From assembly GCA_018697195.1 (NCBI GenBank), contig CM031878.1, positions 1,109,109 to 1,173,108 on the forward strand: a stretch of 64,000 nt of DNA. Reading direction: 5' to 3'. Positions 34,451 through 46,767 of this stretch are shown one piece after another. The stretch's first letter is position 1. The number at the start of each line of letters is the position of its first letter. The translations under genes were made by a program, and so were the position numbers. The notes under the pieces are model-generated. The model ran no database searches, was not told the origin of the DNA, and saw only the letters and a program-made list of their open reading frames with translations. This DNA is from Certhia americana (Eukaryota > Chordata > Aves > Passeriformes > Certhiidae).

Positions 34451-36259
34451 TGTTGGTATTAAATATTAATTGTAAGCTTTAGTGAATCTATGCTTTTTGT
34501 CAAGAGTGCACTGGGCCACACATCTTTTTTGGCCTCACACATTTGAGAAACCGCATGATCTTCCAAAGAAAGAACTGGAAGTGCATTATCAGTGTTTTTA
34601 ACCAAACTGGCCCCAGCTTGATGGCTGCAGCTCCCATTCCTTTCACCCAGCTGGGAAGAGGGAGAGAAGCCACAGGCGAGGATGTACACAGCTGACCCAA
34701 TGCTTTGGCCTCAGTCTCTGCATCTCTGGCATCTCAGGGAAAGTCCCTGTGGAAGGATTTTGGAGATTTATGAAGGCCAGAATGGATCAGCCAGTCTGGC
34801 TTCCTCTGTACCTCAGTCCAGTGACCTTCTTGATTGAGCCAAGAACTTGTGTCTGCCTGAAGTATGCCTTACTGGGAAGCAACCACATTTTTGGCTGGAA
34901 GATATCAATCAGTGGTGAATCCCTGTCCCCTGGTACACTGCTATTACTTGATGTATTCTAATTAATTTTAGAATTACCAGTGATTCCTAGTGCCATGCTG
35001 CGATTTTCCTGGTGTTTTGCTTCTAGACATGAAATTTTTGTTGTGCCTTTCCTGGTAGATTTGCAGATCTTGTCTCAAATCTTGTACTTTCCTCCTGGGA
35101 AGGAAAGTTCTTGATGTCCTGATGTAAGGTAATAATTTGTCTCTCACTCTGGATATGCCTAACGCATCGAGTTCTTGCTCTCTGTCTGTTTCAAATTGTC
35201 CATGGCATTGTTTTGTATCTCAGTCAATTTTTGCATCTGATCTAATTTAGGGCTGAGGGATGTACTCACTGCTCCAGGATCAGTCTCTCCCTTGTGCACA
35301 AAAGCTTCTTTTTCAGCACTGAGTCTTCCTCCAGTGTGTCCATCACCCATTACAAATTTTGGTTCCAAGTCTTTTTAATCCAGCCCAGAGTTTTTCATAG
35401 ATAATTTTTTTGAGAAACTTCTCCCGAGTGAGACCTACTTTTGAATATGAACAACACTCTGAGATGTGCTATTTTTACTGTCTGTGGGCACAGCTTATTT
35501 CCTCCTCAAACTTCAGAATGATTTTTCTCAGAGAATGGAGCATTATTGAGGACCCATGTGTTCCATACACCCAAATAAATTTGCTCCAAAGTGTCATTTC
35601 AGACACGTAAGTAGGAACAGACATGTCAGCATCTGTGTTATTGGCTGACTTCAGTAGCATCTCACTGACCTAACACTGATAGATTTCATGTTCACCCACA
35701 TTGGTGTGTCTCTGCTGCTTCCCCCTGCTGAATCATGTGGGATGATTCAGATCCCCATGGGATGATCTCCCATGATGTGGGAGAGCAGAAAACAGGAAAA
35801 TTGGTTAAAGATCAGCAGAGGAGACAAGGGTCAGTATCTTTGAGATATTATTTCTTAAATATCTCTCAGGAATGTTTCATCTGCAGGATGAATTCTTTCT
35901 TTTCCCGCCTGTTGCTGGTGCTGGTTGGGGTCATTGTTTATGTTCTGGGTGGTATTGGAAAGGTGGTTACTAAGGCATGGGGGAAAGATAGGGTAATGGA
36001 GTTTAACAGCATTGATTTTACATGGACGGCTCATTCTGCACTTAAACCCCTCCTTTCCCCATGAATACCTTATTTAAATGGTTGGCACATAATTTTTTAA
36101 TGAGATGTTCCCTAATCCATGTGACCAAAGACTAGGAAAACTATGACTATACGAGAGGGACAAAAAGCTCCTGGTTTTGTTAACTGTCTGATTTTCTGAT
36201 TTGTTGATTTGGGGGGAGCCTTTCCTTTGGCAAGAAATGCCTTTTCTTCCCCACCTGCC
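34451..36259. other. Unique DNA
   Basis: No transposon recognised. A 109-codon plus frame (35735-36064) contains a hydrophobic stretch but no start context, splice structure or recognised homology; I treat it as chance. Confidence 0.45.
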
Positions 36260-37030
36260 CCCAGCCCATTAAAATGATTGCAGGAACCAGAGCAGTTGCT
36301 GGTGCATGCTGGAGTTTGTCAAGTGACTCTTAGCCCAGAGTACCAGCCTCGTTATTTTTAACCAATACTAATGAAGTTTCGAAGCATCCATTATGCCCTA
36401 TTCCAGGGGCAAACTAAACTACATTACAAAACACTTTAAGCCCTGCAAAAAATTTCCTGACCTCTGAAATCTCTTATGACCTAGTTGCAGCTTCACAATG
36501 TCTAGCACTAATCTCTCCATTAAAGCCTTTTCACCTATTTCCTAAACTGCTGTACAATGTATGTATTTAGACAAAAGCAGCAGCTTTCAGAGCCATTAAA
36601 GGCTCAAGCCAAAAGTAAAGATGATTTTCTTATGGCTGAGGATGTCTGACAGCCTCGGGGGGTTGGACAACACCATGTTCTTCAGCTGACCCTTATTTAA
36701 GACAACCTGTGAGTGTCAGGATTACGATGCTAAGATTACTGTGGTATTTAAATATTATGTTATTAGTCAAATACTGGCATGTATAAACCCAAGATAATTT
36801 GGGGGGAGAGAGGATTGGGGAAGGGGGGAATTCACTGTCAAGGCTCAGATTTAAGCTGTCAGATTCAGCTCACAACTGAGTCTTTAAAAATATGTTTTTC
36901 GCACTAATAAACTGCTATTTATATTTACTGCAACTTAAATAATTCCTTTCATGTTTAGTGACCCTGCTTTCTTCTAATTCACTAATTACCTTTCTAATGT
37001 AATCAAATGTGTTGCATTGGTGGGAGAGTG
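36260..37030. other. Candidate conserved non-coding element (long)
   Basis: About 770 bp of repeat-free AT-rich sequence with CNE-like texture throughout: 'taaccaatactaatgaagtt', 'cattatgccctattcc', 'ggtatttaaatattatgtta' and 'ctaattcactaattaccttt'. Few long frames in any phase. It is the longest block of this texture in the window and lies in the middle of the transposon-free 33.3-41.2 kb interval. Confidence 0.35.
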
Positions 37031-40000
37031 TGTTAAATCCCCCTTTTCACTTGGAGGGAAGGAGAACCTGAAATCTGTGTTACTCTCCACAATTTTTAAA
37101 TTCCTGAAACTCTCAGAGCTCTTACAAATAACAGTCAAGAGCAGTCAGGGCTTATCTCTCCCGAGGAAGAGCACACCTGTCAGCTGAGCAGAGGGTTTGC
37201 TTTGTTGTGAATATGTAGGAAGAAAGCCAAATTAAGAGTCTCTTCCAGACTCACCCTGATCCTTCAGTCTTTTTTCCAGGTAGAGCAAGGACCCATACAA
37301 GGTCAGAGGAGTTGCCCTTATGATTTTGTTTTTCTCCATCAGGTGGGCAGAGCAGTAAGTCCAGCTACCAGCAGCCCAGTCATCAGTGTCTGAATGTGGA
37401 TGGGATGATTTCCCCCTTGACACAGGTACAGATCACCTGCCCTGCAAAATATCTTTGCATGATCCCATTTGCTCTGCAGGTTCATGAAATAAGGAGTCTG
37501 TGGGGAATGGAGCCTGCTGTGTCTGCACCACCTTTCCCTGTGGAGAAGCAGGACCCGCCCAAACCCCTCTCATGCCTCCTTCCAGTTCTTTCCCTTTTGA
37601 AACCAGCCTTAGAGGGTGACCCTAGTTTAGATGCACCACCTTCAGGACTCTTGGCCTCCTCCTCTGAAAAATAAGAATTCAGAGCCCCTCAAGACCTGGT
37701 GCAAAATGCAAGGAGCAAGTTGTATTGGAGCAGCAAATGGACAGAAATAAGTTTCCAGGGAAGCCACTGGCACTGCCTGCACTGCCTGAGGTTGTGCCAT
37801 TCTCCTTCCCTCGTTCTCCCACTTTTTATTGGAGTTATTTTAGTTGTCATTCTTCACAGTGCTGTGGTCTCAGGATCCAGTTAAGCAAAACCCACATTAT
37901 CCACACTACCTAACAGTGTGACATCTGTGAATGGCTTTCTAATTACTCAAATAAATCAGCATGATTGGAAATTCTTGAGATTTTATTGGGAAGGAAATTT
38001 ATAGTAATTAAACCAAATTAATTTTGGGTTTCTGCTAATCCAAAGAAGGTTTTGGAAGCTTTGGGTTAGACCTGCATTTTCTCCCGCAAGTTATGTGGAT
38101 GAAACAATGAGAAATTAATTGATTTTGGACAGCAAGATGGTGATAATAGGAGAATCTTTCAAATAAGCTGGCTATGCATCTTTCATCAATTGCAGAGTGT
38201 CTTTTCTGGCATCTAAAAATATCATTCAGGGCTTTTACTAAAGATTCAAACAGACTGAAAGGAATCTTTTTTAATCAAAATAAAGAACCCTTTTTAATTA
38301 CTCAGACTCCTTCACAGTTGGAGGTAATAATTGTCTTACGTTCTTAAGTAGTGCTGTTATTAGCCTGCCCTGGGGCTCTTCTATTTTCCAGAAGTTGGCA
38401 TAGCTCTCTGTTGAATGCCAGGATAGAGCATGCATCAGCTTAAATATTTCCGTGTCTTCGATGCTGGGGGTGATGCAGGTTGAACTCAGCCTCCCCCTTC
38501 AGTGCTGCCAATCCCAAAATCCCTGCACACACCAACAGGACCCAGTCCTAAACACCAAGGGGTGGTAAACCCAAGTTCTGCAGAAAATCATGTTTTCAGG
38601 TCCACCTGTAAGGCCATTCTCTTTGTTTTTTTCTTAAGCCCTTCATAAATATTCTTTTTTGGTTGGGGTTTTCTTTCTGGTTTGGGATGGGGAGGTTTGG
38701 GATATAAGTGACAGTCAAGTGAAAAAACATGTTTTCTCTCTATATTGTTTTTTGCAATACATTTTAAACCTTCCCTCCAAGACTGATGGAGGGAGAAGGA
38801 GAGCATACAGGCAGTGCCATCTCCCCCCTCTGTAGCTGCACAGGTGGAGGTTTGCAGACTCTTCTGAAGGATTATTGGGGTGGGAGTATACATTTTTTGG
38901 GGGAGAAACAGGATTTATGGGACCAGGGATTGCTGTTCTTCATGAAGACCTCCTCAATGCCCACTAGAATGCAACTGTTAATAACTATCATAAAATTAAC
39001 TGCTCTGGGTGGAGTATGGCAGACCTTGAGAAAGAATTTTTAAATATTTATGCAGATTTTTGAGTCTTCTTAGTGTTCTTCTCTCCAGATTCTGCTTCTG
39101 AGTCTATTTACTTTTAGTCAAAACACTTTTCAAGTGGAGACTTTTGTTGAATCATTTTTTTGTGACTTCTTCCAATGCTGAGCAGCATTGTGTTTTCAAT
39201 TGCAATTGATGTGAGAGCAGAATTAGTCAGAAAGCCTTTTTGACTTTCCACACACCAAAACATGGAATATAGATGTGATATTGGGGGACCCAGATTCTTT
39301 CACTTCAGCAAGTGTAATCTTTTTTATTCACCAGAATTCTTAATCAAGCACGCTGTCCTTTTCCTTCGAGGTGAAACAAAACAAGGCTCACCCCAACTGC
39401 TGAGAGAAGAGGTTGGATGTAGAACCAAGGCATCCTGAGCCCCATGTTACCTCTTTCCCCTCACCAGATGTTCAGTTCAGCACACCCTGCCTGATTCAGC
39501 CTGTCTCCTTTACACAACCATAAAACTACACAATAATTTTGGTTGGAAGGAACTCAGTGAGTTTAATTGCTGTGAGAGGGGAAGAACACAAGTCCAGAAA
39601 AAGAAGTGATCTACCACATTGAGCAAGACCCACCAATTATAAGAAAGTCTACAGAGTGAGGGAAACTGAAAAGAAAGAAAGAAGACCATGAAGGTGCTCC
39701 CTCTGTGTCTGCACAAACCATGTGTTTTGGCCCAGTTATTCAGCAAGGGGGTGTGGTAAAGAGTGACAAAATCAGCTGCATCAGAGCATCTTGTGGGGCC
39801 ACAGCACCTGAGATGGTGTTTGGTGGAGGGACAATACCTTCAAATTAACAATTGCTGGCTGTCTTTGATGGGTAGCTGGTTGCCCTGACAGGGAGAAATG
39901 GTGATGTTTCCTTGTTTCACATCAAAAGCTGAGAAAAGCCTTTTTTCCATGTTAGTGGAAATAAGAAACTGGTTTGCGTATTTTGGCTTGGGAGACATCC

Positions 40001-41225
40001 CAAACTTGATGTACATCAGGAGCTGGTGTAACTGCTGCATTATAAACCCTTGGCACAGCCAAGCAAAGCCTTTCCACCCAGGCAACTTTATGGGCTTGAA
40101 ATGTTTTCAGTAAATCAAGGCAAGGTCTGGGTGAAAACACAGGAGGCAAAGAGTTAAGCTGCTTTCATGTTCCAGGTACTTTCCACTCTAAGAAGCCCCA
40201 TATCGGAGTGCTGTATCTTTCTGAATGTGAGTTTAGACTGCTTTTGTGCTAATGCATTTATATTGTGATTGTGAAAAGCCTTTTTTAAAGAGGAAGATAA
40301 ATCTTACCCAAATCTGATAATCATTTTTAAAAATCTCTGCTCTGAGATTTATGTTGCTTTTTTTTTTAACCCCCCCCACCTCCCCCGGACTAAAAAAAAA
40401 AAAAAAAGGGGAAAAAAAAAATAAAAAGGAAAAACAACAACCCTACTGCATCAAAGACAGAAATAATGGCTTGTAAGTACTTAAAAGCTTATGGATAGGA
40501 AACTTAAAAAACTGGTCGGATTCAAACCAAATCCTATCAGATTTTCTTGGTTCTCATAAACCTTTAATCAGCTCCCATGGGGCATTTTTACTAACCATAA
40601 AACATGTGATTAGAAGACACATGAACTGCTGGAATTATGACAGCGAGATGGGCTTTGACTTTAGTCTGCCTTAAGGACAGCAGAGCAAGGAGCCGTGGCT
40701 GTGGTCTGCCCTGGGAGGGGACACACCACAGTGCCATCCTGAGGAGAGAGACTGGTGACAGGACCCTCACTCAGCCCTGGGAGGGGCTGTCAGAGCCCAG
40801 GCATCCTCCTGGATTGAACCCTGGTGCTCCGTGAGGTGCTGGCAGCCTACTGCTGTGAGTGGGGTGGGGTGACCCACAAAGGGAAACAGCAGAGAGCTGG
40901 GATGATCCCCATGGCAGGATGGAAATTGTGGTGCTTTTGCCAACCCCTCCTGCAGGATGGTATCTGGCTGGCAAGTGCTAAAAGGTGACCCAGGGTGCCT
41001 GGTAGCATCCTGCCCCATCCAGGTCCAGCCTTTGAGCTTGATCCAGACTCTTTCCATCTCTGGGTTTGGCCGGTTTAAAATGTCAGTTTTCTGGAGTGTG
41101 AATTCCCTCACACAAGTCAAGAGTTTGGAATTGAGTATAATTTAGTTAGTATCTCTGGGTTCTCTGCTCTGATTTATATCTGCTGGGGCACTGAGATAGA
41201 AGGGATTTTGAATTTGAACCTTTGA
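37031..41225. other. Unique DNA, no recognisable transposon
   Basis: No CR1 or LTR. Bases 38090-38460 have CNE-like AT-rich texture ('gagaaattaattgattttgg', 'gaggtaataattgtcttac'). A C-run/A-run low-complexity patch occupies 40359-40440. No gene supported. Confidence 0.45.
40359..40440 (+). repeat. Low-complexity T/C/A patch
   Basis: A T run, then C-rich sequence, then two long A runs (about 40392-40407 and 40412-40421) separated by GGGG. Confidence 0.9.
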
Positions 41226-41337
41226 ATCACAGAATGGTTTGGGTGACAACTGAAAGGATCTTAAAGCTCATCACATTCCAAACACCCTGCCATAGGCAGG
41301 GACACCTTCCACTACACCCAGTTGCTCAAATTAGGCT
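41226..41337 (-). mobile_element. CR1 LINE fragment, short 3' end, inverted
   Basis: Starts 'atcacagaatggtttgggtg' and continues 'gatcttaaagctcatcac', 'gccataggcagggacacctt' and 'ccagttgctcaaattaggct'. Confidence 0.93.
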
Positions 41338-42404
41338 GCAAATGACTCCTTGGCCCCTTTATGGAGGAAGACAAATATTTCATAATTTATTTGTAAAGGT
41401 TCCATGCATCTGTAGGATAGAAATATGCTGTAAACAGCATGGAAATCACCAGTATGGTAAATATAATTCGACATTCCTCTGTGTAAGGTGTTCCTGATAA
41501 ATGTGAGAATTCCTATTTCTGTCATTCGAAAGCAGTCTTATTTGGAAAAAAAATCCCCAGTGTCTAGAGATGAACAGGTCTTCTTAAGGTATTTGTATAT
41601 AGGTAAATTTGCATGTCCTGTCTTTTTAACCAGGTGAATATGCAAGGCTGGCATTTTAAAGGAGAAATAGGTTTAGTATGTACAGACCTGAATGTCTGGT
41701 TGGGTAATTTCAGATTAGGAAAAACTGCTGATCTTTTAACTGACACCATTGCAGGTTAAGCATCACCCCACAAAGCACATTTACTCTTTGTATGTGGATA
41801 TGATAAGGATTCCACTCAAATAAGAAGAGCCAACACTGTATCTCTATTAGGATAAAAGCAAGCAATTTTAGTCTGTTACTGAAACCTAACTTGACACAAT
41901 CACTTGAGCACACCATGCAAAAAAAATTCCAGGAATCCTGGATATGTGTCACTATTTTACTAAGCTTCTGGAGGACTGCATACATAACTTAGTTCTTCTG
42001 CTCTGGTCTTCTCAAAGTTCTGCAGGAATTTTCTTGTGTGAGGACTATACCCGTTTATGTTACCCCAACTACCGCAGAACTCTTTGCTGTAAGATAAATT
42101 TGCAATTCCTAATGCTGTAATATCTGCAGGAGGATTATTGTGTGTTAATGTGATTAGACTGTATAGTGGCTGGAGCAATATGGAAATGATGGAAGAGCCT
42201 GATACTGTGAATTACAAAATACAGAATCACTGGTAGAAGTGAACTCCTAGTAAAACATTAAACCCTACAAGTGTAACTCAGAGGAAAGGTAAAACTGGAA
42301 ACACAGAGTTCATATCCAGAACAAGGTTCAGCTGAAAATCGTCCCTCTATTGGCTTCTGGGAGTCTGGTTTGGCCAGGTAGAAGGGGCATTGTGGCCATC
42401 AGTT
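41338..42404. other. Unique DNA
   Basis: No repeat or gene recognised. A perfect octamer in reverse orientation (ATTTGCAT) occurs near 41606. Confidence 0.45.
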
Positions 42405-42578
42405 GGCCCAGTTGCCCTGAGAGGGGGTGGACATCCCATCCCTGGAAATATTAAAAATCAGGTGGATGGGGGCCTGAGCAGTCAGCTCTAATGGAAGATG
42501 TCACTGCACCCTGCAGGATATTGGAACTAAATGACCTTTAACGTTCCCTTCCAACCCAAACCATTCCATGATTCTGAG
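42405..42578 (+). mobile_element. CR1 LINE fragment, 3' end
   Basis: 'catcccatccctggaaatat', 'ggaactaaatgacctttaac' and the terminal 'ccaacccaaaccattccatg', then 'attctgag'. Confidence 0.92.
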
Positions 42579-42973
42579 GGACAGGCAGAGTTTGGGAGGT
42601 GCTGGGACCTTTCCTGTGATGGGACTTTTTGAGGTCCTGGATTTCACACCCTTTTGAGTGAAAGGTGGCACAGCAATCTAAAGGACATCCCTCTGCTCTG
42701 TGCCACCCATTGTGCATGCCAGGAGACAGCAGGTTGCCCCTCACCATCCCCTCACCCCACATGGCCCTGGGATAACAACCTGAGGGGCTTGGGTTAGCAA
42801 CCTGAGCAGATTTGCAAGAGGTCAATTCTCTGCCTTTTTTTAACCCACTCCCCCCAGTTTCTTTGCAGACATTTCTCTGCAGTGCTGATCTCCTATCAAG
42901 CACAGGGACCATCTGAGGAGATAGAAGCAGTGCCCATTTATTCACCATCCAGGTCACTGGGGAATTCTCTGTT

Positions 42974-43131
42974 CAGGGTGAGTGATTGCCATCAACCTGG
43001 CATCGCTTGGGAGAGCTGCTGGGACATGGTGCCAGCTATCTAGGCAACTAAGAGTGGAGCTGCACTCCTGGAATCCTCTGCAGAGGTGCTGTGGCCAGGC
43101 TCTCCACAGATGTTTCAGGAAAAGTGCTGTG
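42974..43131 (+). repeat. Local duplication, arm A
   Basis: Begins 'cagggtgagtgattgccatc' and ends 'tttcaggaaaagtgctgtg'. A diverged second copy (arm B) begins 382 bp later at 43356. Arm B is split by an inserted ~222-bp element. Shared blocks include 'cttgggagagctgctggga' and 'ctctgcagaggtgctgtggc'. I do not recognise the unit as a known family. Confidence 0.8.
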
Positions 43132-43170
43132 TTGCCTGTGGGCTCTGCTAGGCTGGGATTTTCACAGCTC

Positions 43171-43300
43171 CAAATGCTCCCAGGGACGGGATATCTCTCA
43201 CCTCTCTGGGCAACCTGGGCCAACCTCATCTGAAAATTTGCCACCCTCACTACAATTTACCTCAATAAATTTACCATCCTCACCACAAAAATCTTCTTTC
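43171..43300 (-). mobile_element. CR1 LINE fragment, internal, inverted
   Basis: 'caaatgctcccagggacggg', 'cacctctctgggcaacctgg' and 'gccaccctcactacaattta' follow the antisense CR1 order. 'acctcaataaatttaccatc' then looks like a small internal repeat of the preceding ~30 bases. The 3' terminus is absent. Confidence 0.75.
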
Positions 43301-43411
43301 TACTATTGAGCCTGAGTATCACCTAGGCAGCCCATATCTGGGTGTCTCACCACGACAGGGTGAGTGATTGCCATCCACCTGGCATCACTTGGGAGAGCTG
43401 CTGGGACTTGG

Positions 43412-43633
43412 TTGGAAAAGAGAACTTAGAGAAGCATTCTCTGTGCTGGAACTTCAGCCCTCATATATTTAATTTGGTTCCCATAGGTCAGATTATATAT
43501 ATATATATCTAATATGTCATATATGAGAAACTTATAATATCATATGTAAGAAACCTTCAACTCCTGCTTGGAGAAAACACTGCAGTTATTTAAGCAGACC
43601 ATAAATGTCTCTTTTTTAAGTGGGCCTTGAGGT
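43412..43633 (+). mobile_element. Unidentified ~222-bp dispersed repeat, copy 1
   Basis: Runs from 'ttggaaaagagaacttagag' to 'gtgggccttgaggt'. It aligns over its whole length with 47839-48047 at visibly high identity (I estimate roughly 85%) with small indels, mostly in an AT-rich 'atatatgagaaac' core. It interrupts arm B, so it behaves as a discrete insertion. No inverted termini, no poly-A tail and no clear target-site duplication are visible. The family is not recognised. The 3' edge looks like a splice acceptor ('ctcttttttaag'), probably by chance. Confidence 0.75.
43493..43510 (+). repeat. (AT)n microsatellite
   Basis: About eight AT dinucleotides inside copy 1 of the dispersed element. 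Copy 2 has a shorter, disordered version, so the tract expanded after the copies separated. Confidence 0.85.
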
Positions 43634-43919
43634 TTACCCAGGCATATCCAGGCAGGTAAGAGCAGAACTGCTCTCCTGGAACCCTCTGCAGAGGTGCTGT
43701 GGCCAGGCTGGAGCCTCACCATCCAAGTCTCCACTTTTCAGGAAAAGCGCTATGCCCCACCATTCCAAATGCACAGGGAATTCAGGGGATGCCCAGAAAA
43801 TGCAGCCCAGTTCTACAGGAGCCTCCCAGGTGAGAAACAGGTCCTCTGCCGGGACCCCAAAATGAAAACACAGAAGTATTTTCTGTGAAACTGGGGCAAG
43901 AAGGACCTGGTTCAGGGTA

Positions 43920-44245
43920 TTTCCGAGCAGCCACGCGGTGTTTGCTCACGTGGAAATGCTTGGGTCACTTGGACTGGAGTCTTCAACACGCAATGACTTT
44001 TAACAGGCAACATCTGACAGTACCAAAGCCCTTTGCAGCCCTGGGTGAAATTATGATAACAAGAGAAAAAAGCTATTACTGCCACCATGCTTTCATTATG
44101 CAAATGATATTAAGATAGGCTGTGCAGATCGCCTGTGGCTATGCTATAATCTCCATGCAGTGATTATAATGTGTCAAACTTAGTCATTTTGATTATGACA
44201 TGTTAATTACATGCCATCCTCATGCAGACATGAATATTACTCGCA
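43920..44245. other. Candidate conserved non-coding element with POU octamer
   Basis: Repeat-free block directly after the duplicated region. It contains a perfect octamer ATGCAAAT at 44098-44105 in the context 'ttcattatgcaaatgatatt'. It also has dense AT-rich words ('gtgattataatgtg', 'catgttaattacatgcc') and retained CpGs (43925, 43935-43952, 44001, 44131 and 44242). No maintained frame. Confidence 0.38.
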
Positions 44246-44271
44246 GTCAAACAAAACACAAATTGGGGGCA

Positions 44272-44342
44272 TTGTTTTTTTTGTTGTTGTTGTTGTTGTT
44301 TCATCTTGTGGGTTTTGTTTTTGCCTTTTTTTTTTTTTTTTT
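44272..44342 (+). repeat. (GTT)n microsatellite and poly-T
   Basis: A run of about seven GTT triplets (about 44280-44300), then T-rich sequence ending in an ~18-base T run at 44325-44342. Confidence 0.93.
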
Positions 44343-46269
44343 AGTTCTTGATTTTGCTGGGAATTTTGATGATTAAATGGATTAAAAGATAAAGAGATAT
44401 GTAACACTGTAAACTCACTAACCACTGGCCAAGCCATCCCTGGCTGCCTGGGTGTAGTGGGGGGTTTCTGTCACAAAAAGAATCTGCAGCTCTATTATTG
44501 TGGGGTTTTTGCGTCCCAGCAGGGTTGGTGTTTAAAAATAAATGTATTTTTTAAACTGTAGGGCTGTGTGGGGTTAAAGAACAATGGGGTTTTTAAGTCT
44601 TCGTGGGTTTTATAAGAAAAGGGTGCAGATGGCCAGGGTACCCCCATTTCCACCATGGTGCAGTTTCCATGGGTCACCTTACTGTGGATGCTTGCCCTGA
44701 TCATCCTCAATTATCTTAATTTCAGAGGAATCTTTCTTTTTAATTAAATAGTGTTCCAAAGTTTTCTGAGGACAAGCCCTTTTTATTTCCTCTGACAGAT
44801 CCTGCTTAATCCTCCTTGAGGAAGAACACTTCTTTTTCCCCCTTATATTTTCCAGCAAAAAACACGTTTAAAAATGTTGCTATTTTGAATGTAGCTCACT
44901 GTAAAAAAATAGTTTCAGGGGAGATAGTTGAATAAAATATTCCCCCATGATGAAATATGCCATTAAATATAGAAACAGATCAGATATCAGATTTTCCCAC
45001 CGAGATTCCCCTGGATGAGGTATCTAGGTAAGAGGCTGAATAACTGAGACACCTCAGTACATATGGAAGGGAAGAAAAAAAGAAAAGGCACCTCACAAGG
45101 GAACAACACTTAACTAGACTTATAAATAGCTGGGATTGCAACTTGCCTGATTAATTTGGGGAAATAAACCTCACTGAAAGCTTTTTGCAAATTCATCAGA
45201 TTTCCTTACTTTAGCCCTCGCTAATGTTTAAAAATAAAATATTGACATCAAAGCTTTTGTTTTGGTAATTAAATGTTTTAAGTTACTGCTTCATTAAGAG
45301 GGATCTCTCCTAGTACTGTTGCTTCTGAATTAAAGAAAAAAGGAGAAAAAAATAAAAAAAGAGATGATAACAACCAAATAAAAATGTGCACAATAGATCT
45401 ATTTTTAGCTAAAATTTTTGTGATGGCAGGTGGGACAGAACTGAGAAGAGGGAAGGAGCCAAAGGATATCCAAACATCAAGGGACAAGCTTGAAATTTAG
45501 AATTGCTTCACCCAAAAAAACAAATTTCATCCAAACTCCTTGGAGAAAAGTAATAATAAACTGGTTCTTTCTGGGGGGATCAACACCACTTGAGAGATCT
45601 GTCATGGGTGTGATGAGCACAGCAGGGCTGAACTTGATTTTGGATTCATTTTGGAGCATCTGCAGTGTAGATTGTGTATCAATTACTGTGATCAATAATT
45701 TTTAACTTCATGCCTTAGTCACTATTTTGGCAGCTCCGAGGTGAATTGACTCTGCTTTTTTTAAAGTGCAAAATAAATTTTAAATAAAATAAAACACATC
45801 CCCCTAAACATCGTGCTTTTACAGAGGGACATTTCAAGGCAAGTTTTACACAGGTTCTGCCCAGAGGGAAATTAAACTCTACATGTAAATGGAGATTACA
45901 CACAAAGGAATCTATTACTTTCAATATTTCTCAGCAGGAGGGTTCAGAGTTATTTAAATAAGTTTAGATATTAAACCTAAAGTAGCCATTAAAGGAATGT
46001 AGATTTGTTTGCCTAGTTTTTATAGAAATCTTTTTTTCTTTTCCAGCTGAATGAAAAATCCATTGCTTGTATGATGGTGAATATTTTTAATGCATAAAAA
46101 AATCAAAGAACTTTCAATATGACACTTCCTTTGAATTTTTAAGCACCAAATTACAGAATACTTATTATAGTAAAATGTCTTCTTTAGGAGAGATTAAACT
46201 GCAAACATTTTCTTTACTTTTTTTTTCCTTTTTTCCATCTATTCTTTAGAAGAGAGCTAATATAAACAC
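44343..46269. other. AT-rich unique DNA
   Basis: No transposon or gene recognised. A-rich patches occur at 45334-45363. The sequence around 44950-45060 has CNE-like texture. Confidence 0.42.
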
Positions 46270-46740
46270 TGACATTAAACCATATTGGCTATGTAAGGCA
46301 CTTTGATTGTCATTGAGATTATTTTAAAAGTTATTTAGGTCCCCACGTTACATCTTTGCAACTGCATGGAAAATGTTTCACCATGTTTCTCTTTGCAATA
46401 TTTCTTTGGGGATTCATAAATATTGATTGTACCGTAAAAAATTGATGGAATCTTGAAACAGACTGCAGTCTTGGTAGCTGGGGAATTTACTCAATTTTTC
46501 TCAATAGCTGCAGTCTATAAAAAGAGGAGATTTTGCAAATTGTTTCTCACCTTGTCTTTTTAGTATTTAATAGCTCTCAATTCTGTAGCCTCCTGAACCA
46601 TGCACTGGGTGCATTTTCCATCAAAGCTGTATCAGGCCTATTCAGAGGGAATTAAAAGGCAAGGTGTGACCAAGGGGTTAAACTGCCTTCACGGCAGGCA
46701 AGCCTAACTTTCATTACTGGTGGCAGTGTAGAGCCATCCT
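46270..46740. other. Candidate conserved non-coding element
   Basis: Repeat-free AT-rich block with 'gattcataaatattgattg', 'tttagtatttaatagctctc' and a terminal part with 'ccttcacggcaggcaagcc'. Texture-based call only. Confidence 0.28.
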
Positions 46741-46767
46741 ACTGCTCCTTGTGCTAAAACTTCCCTT

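Larger units (their letters stand above)
43356..43754 (+). repeat. Local duplication, arm B, interrupted
   Basis: Left part 43356-43411 and right part about 43634-43754 together align with arm A. They are separated by the dispersed element at 43412-43633. The right part ends 'tttcaggaaaagcgctatg', matching the end of arm A. Confidence 0.8.

Noticed and set aside
35735..36064. 109-codon frame with a hydrophobic segment
   Set aside because: A single hydrophobic stretch in an otherwise unremarkable frame, with no homology or gene structure.
43411..43620. Copy 1 of the dispersed repeat as an intron (GT...AG with a pyrimidine tract)
   Set aside because: The boundaries fit GT-AG only loosely. Arm A lacks it because it is an empty site, and the same sequence recurs at 47839 in an unrelated context.
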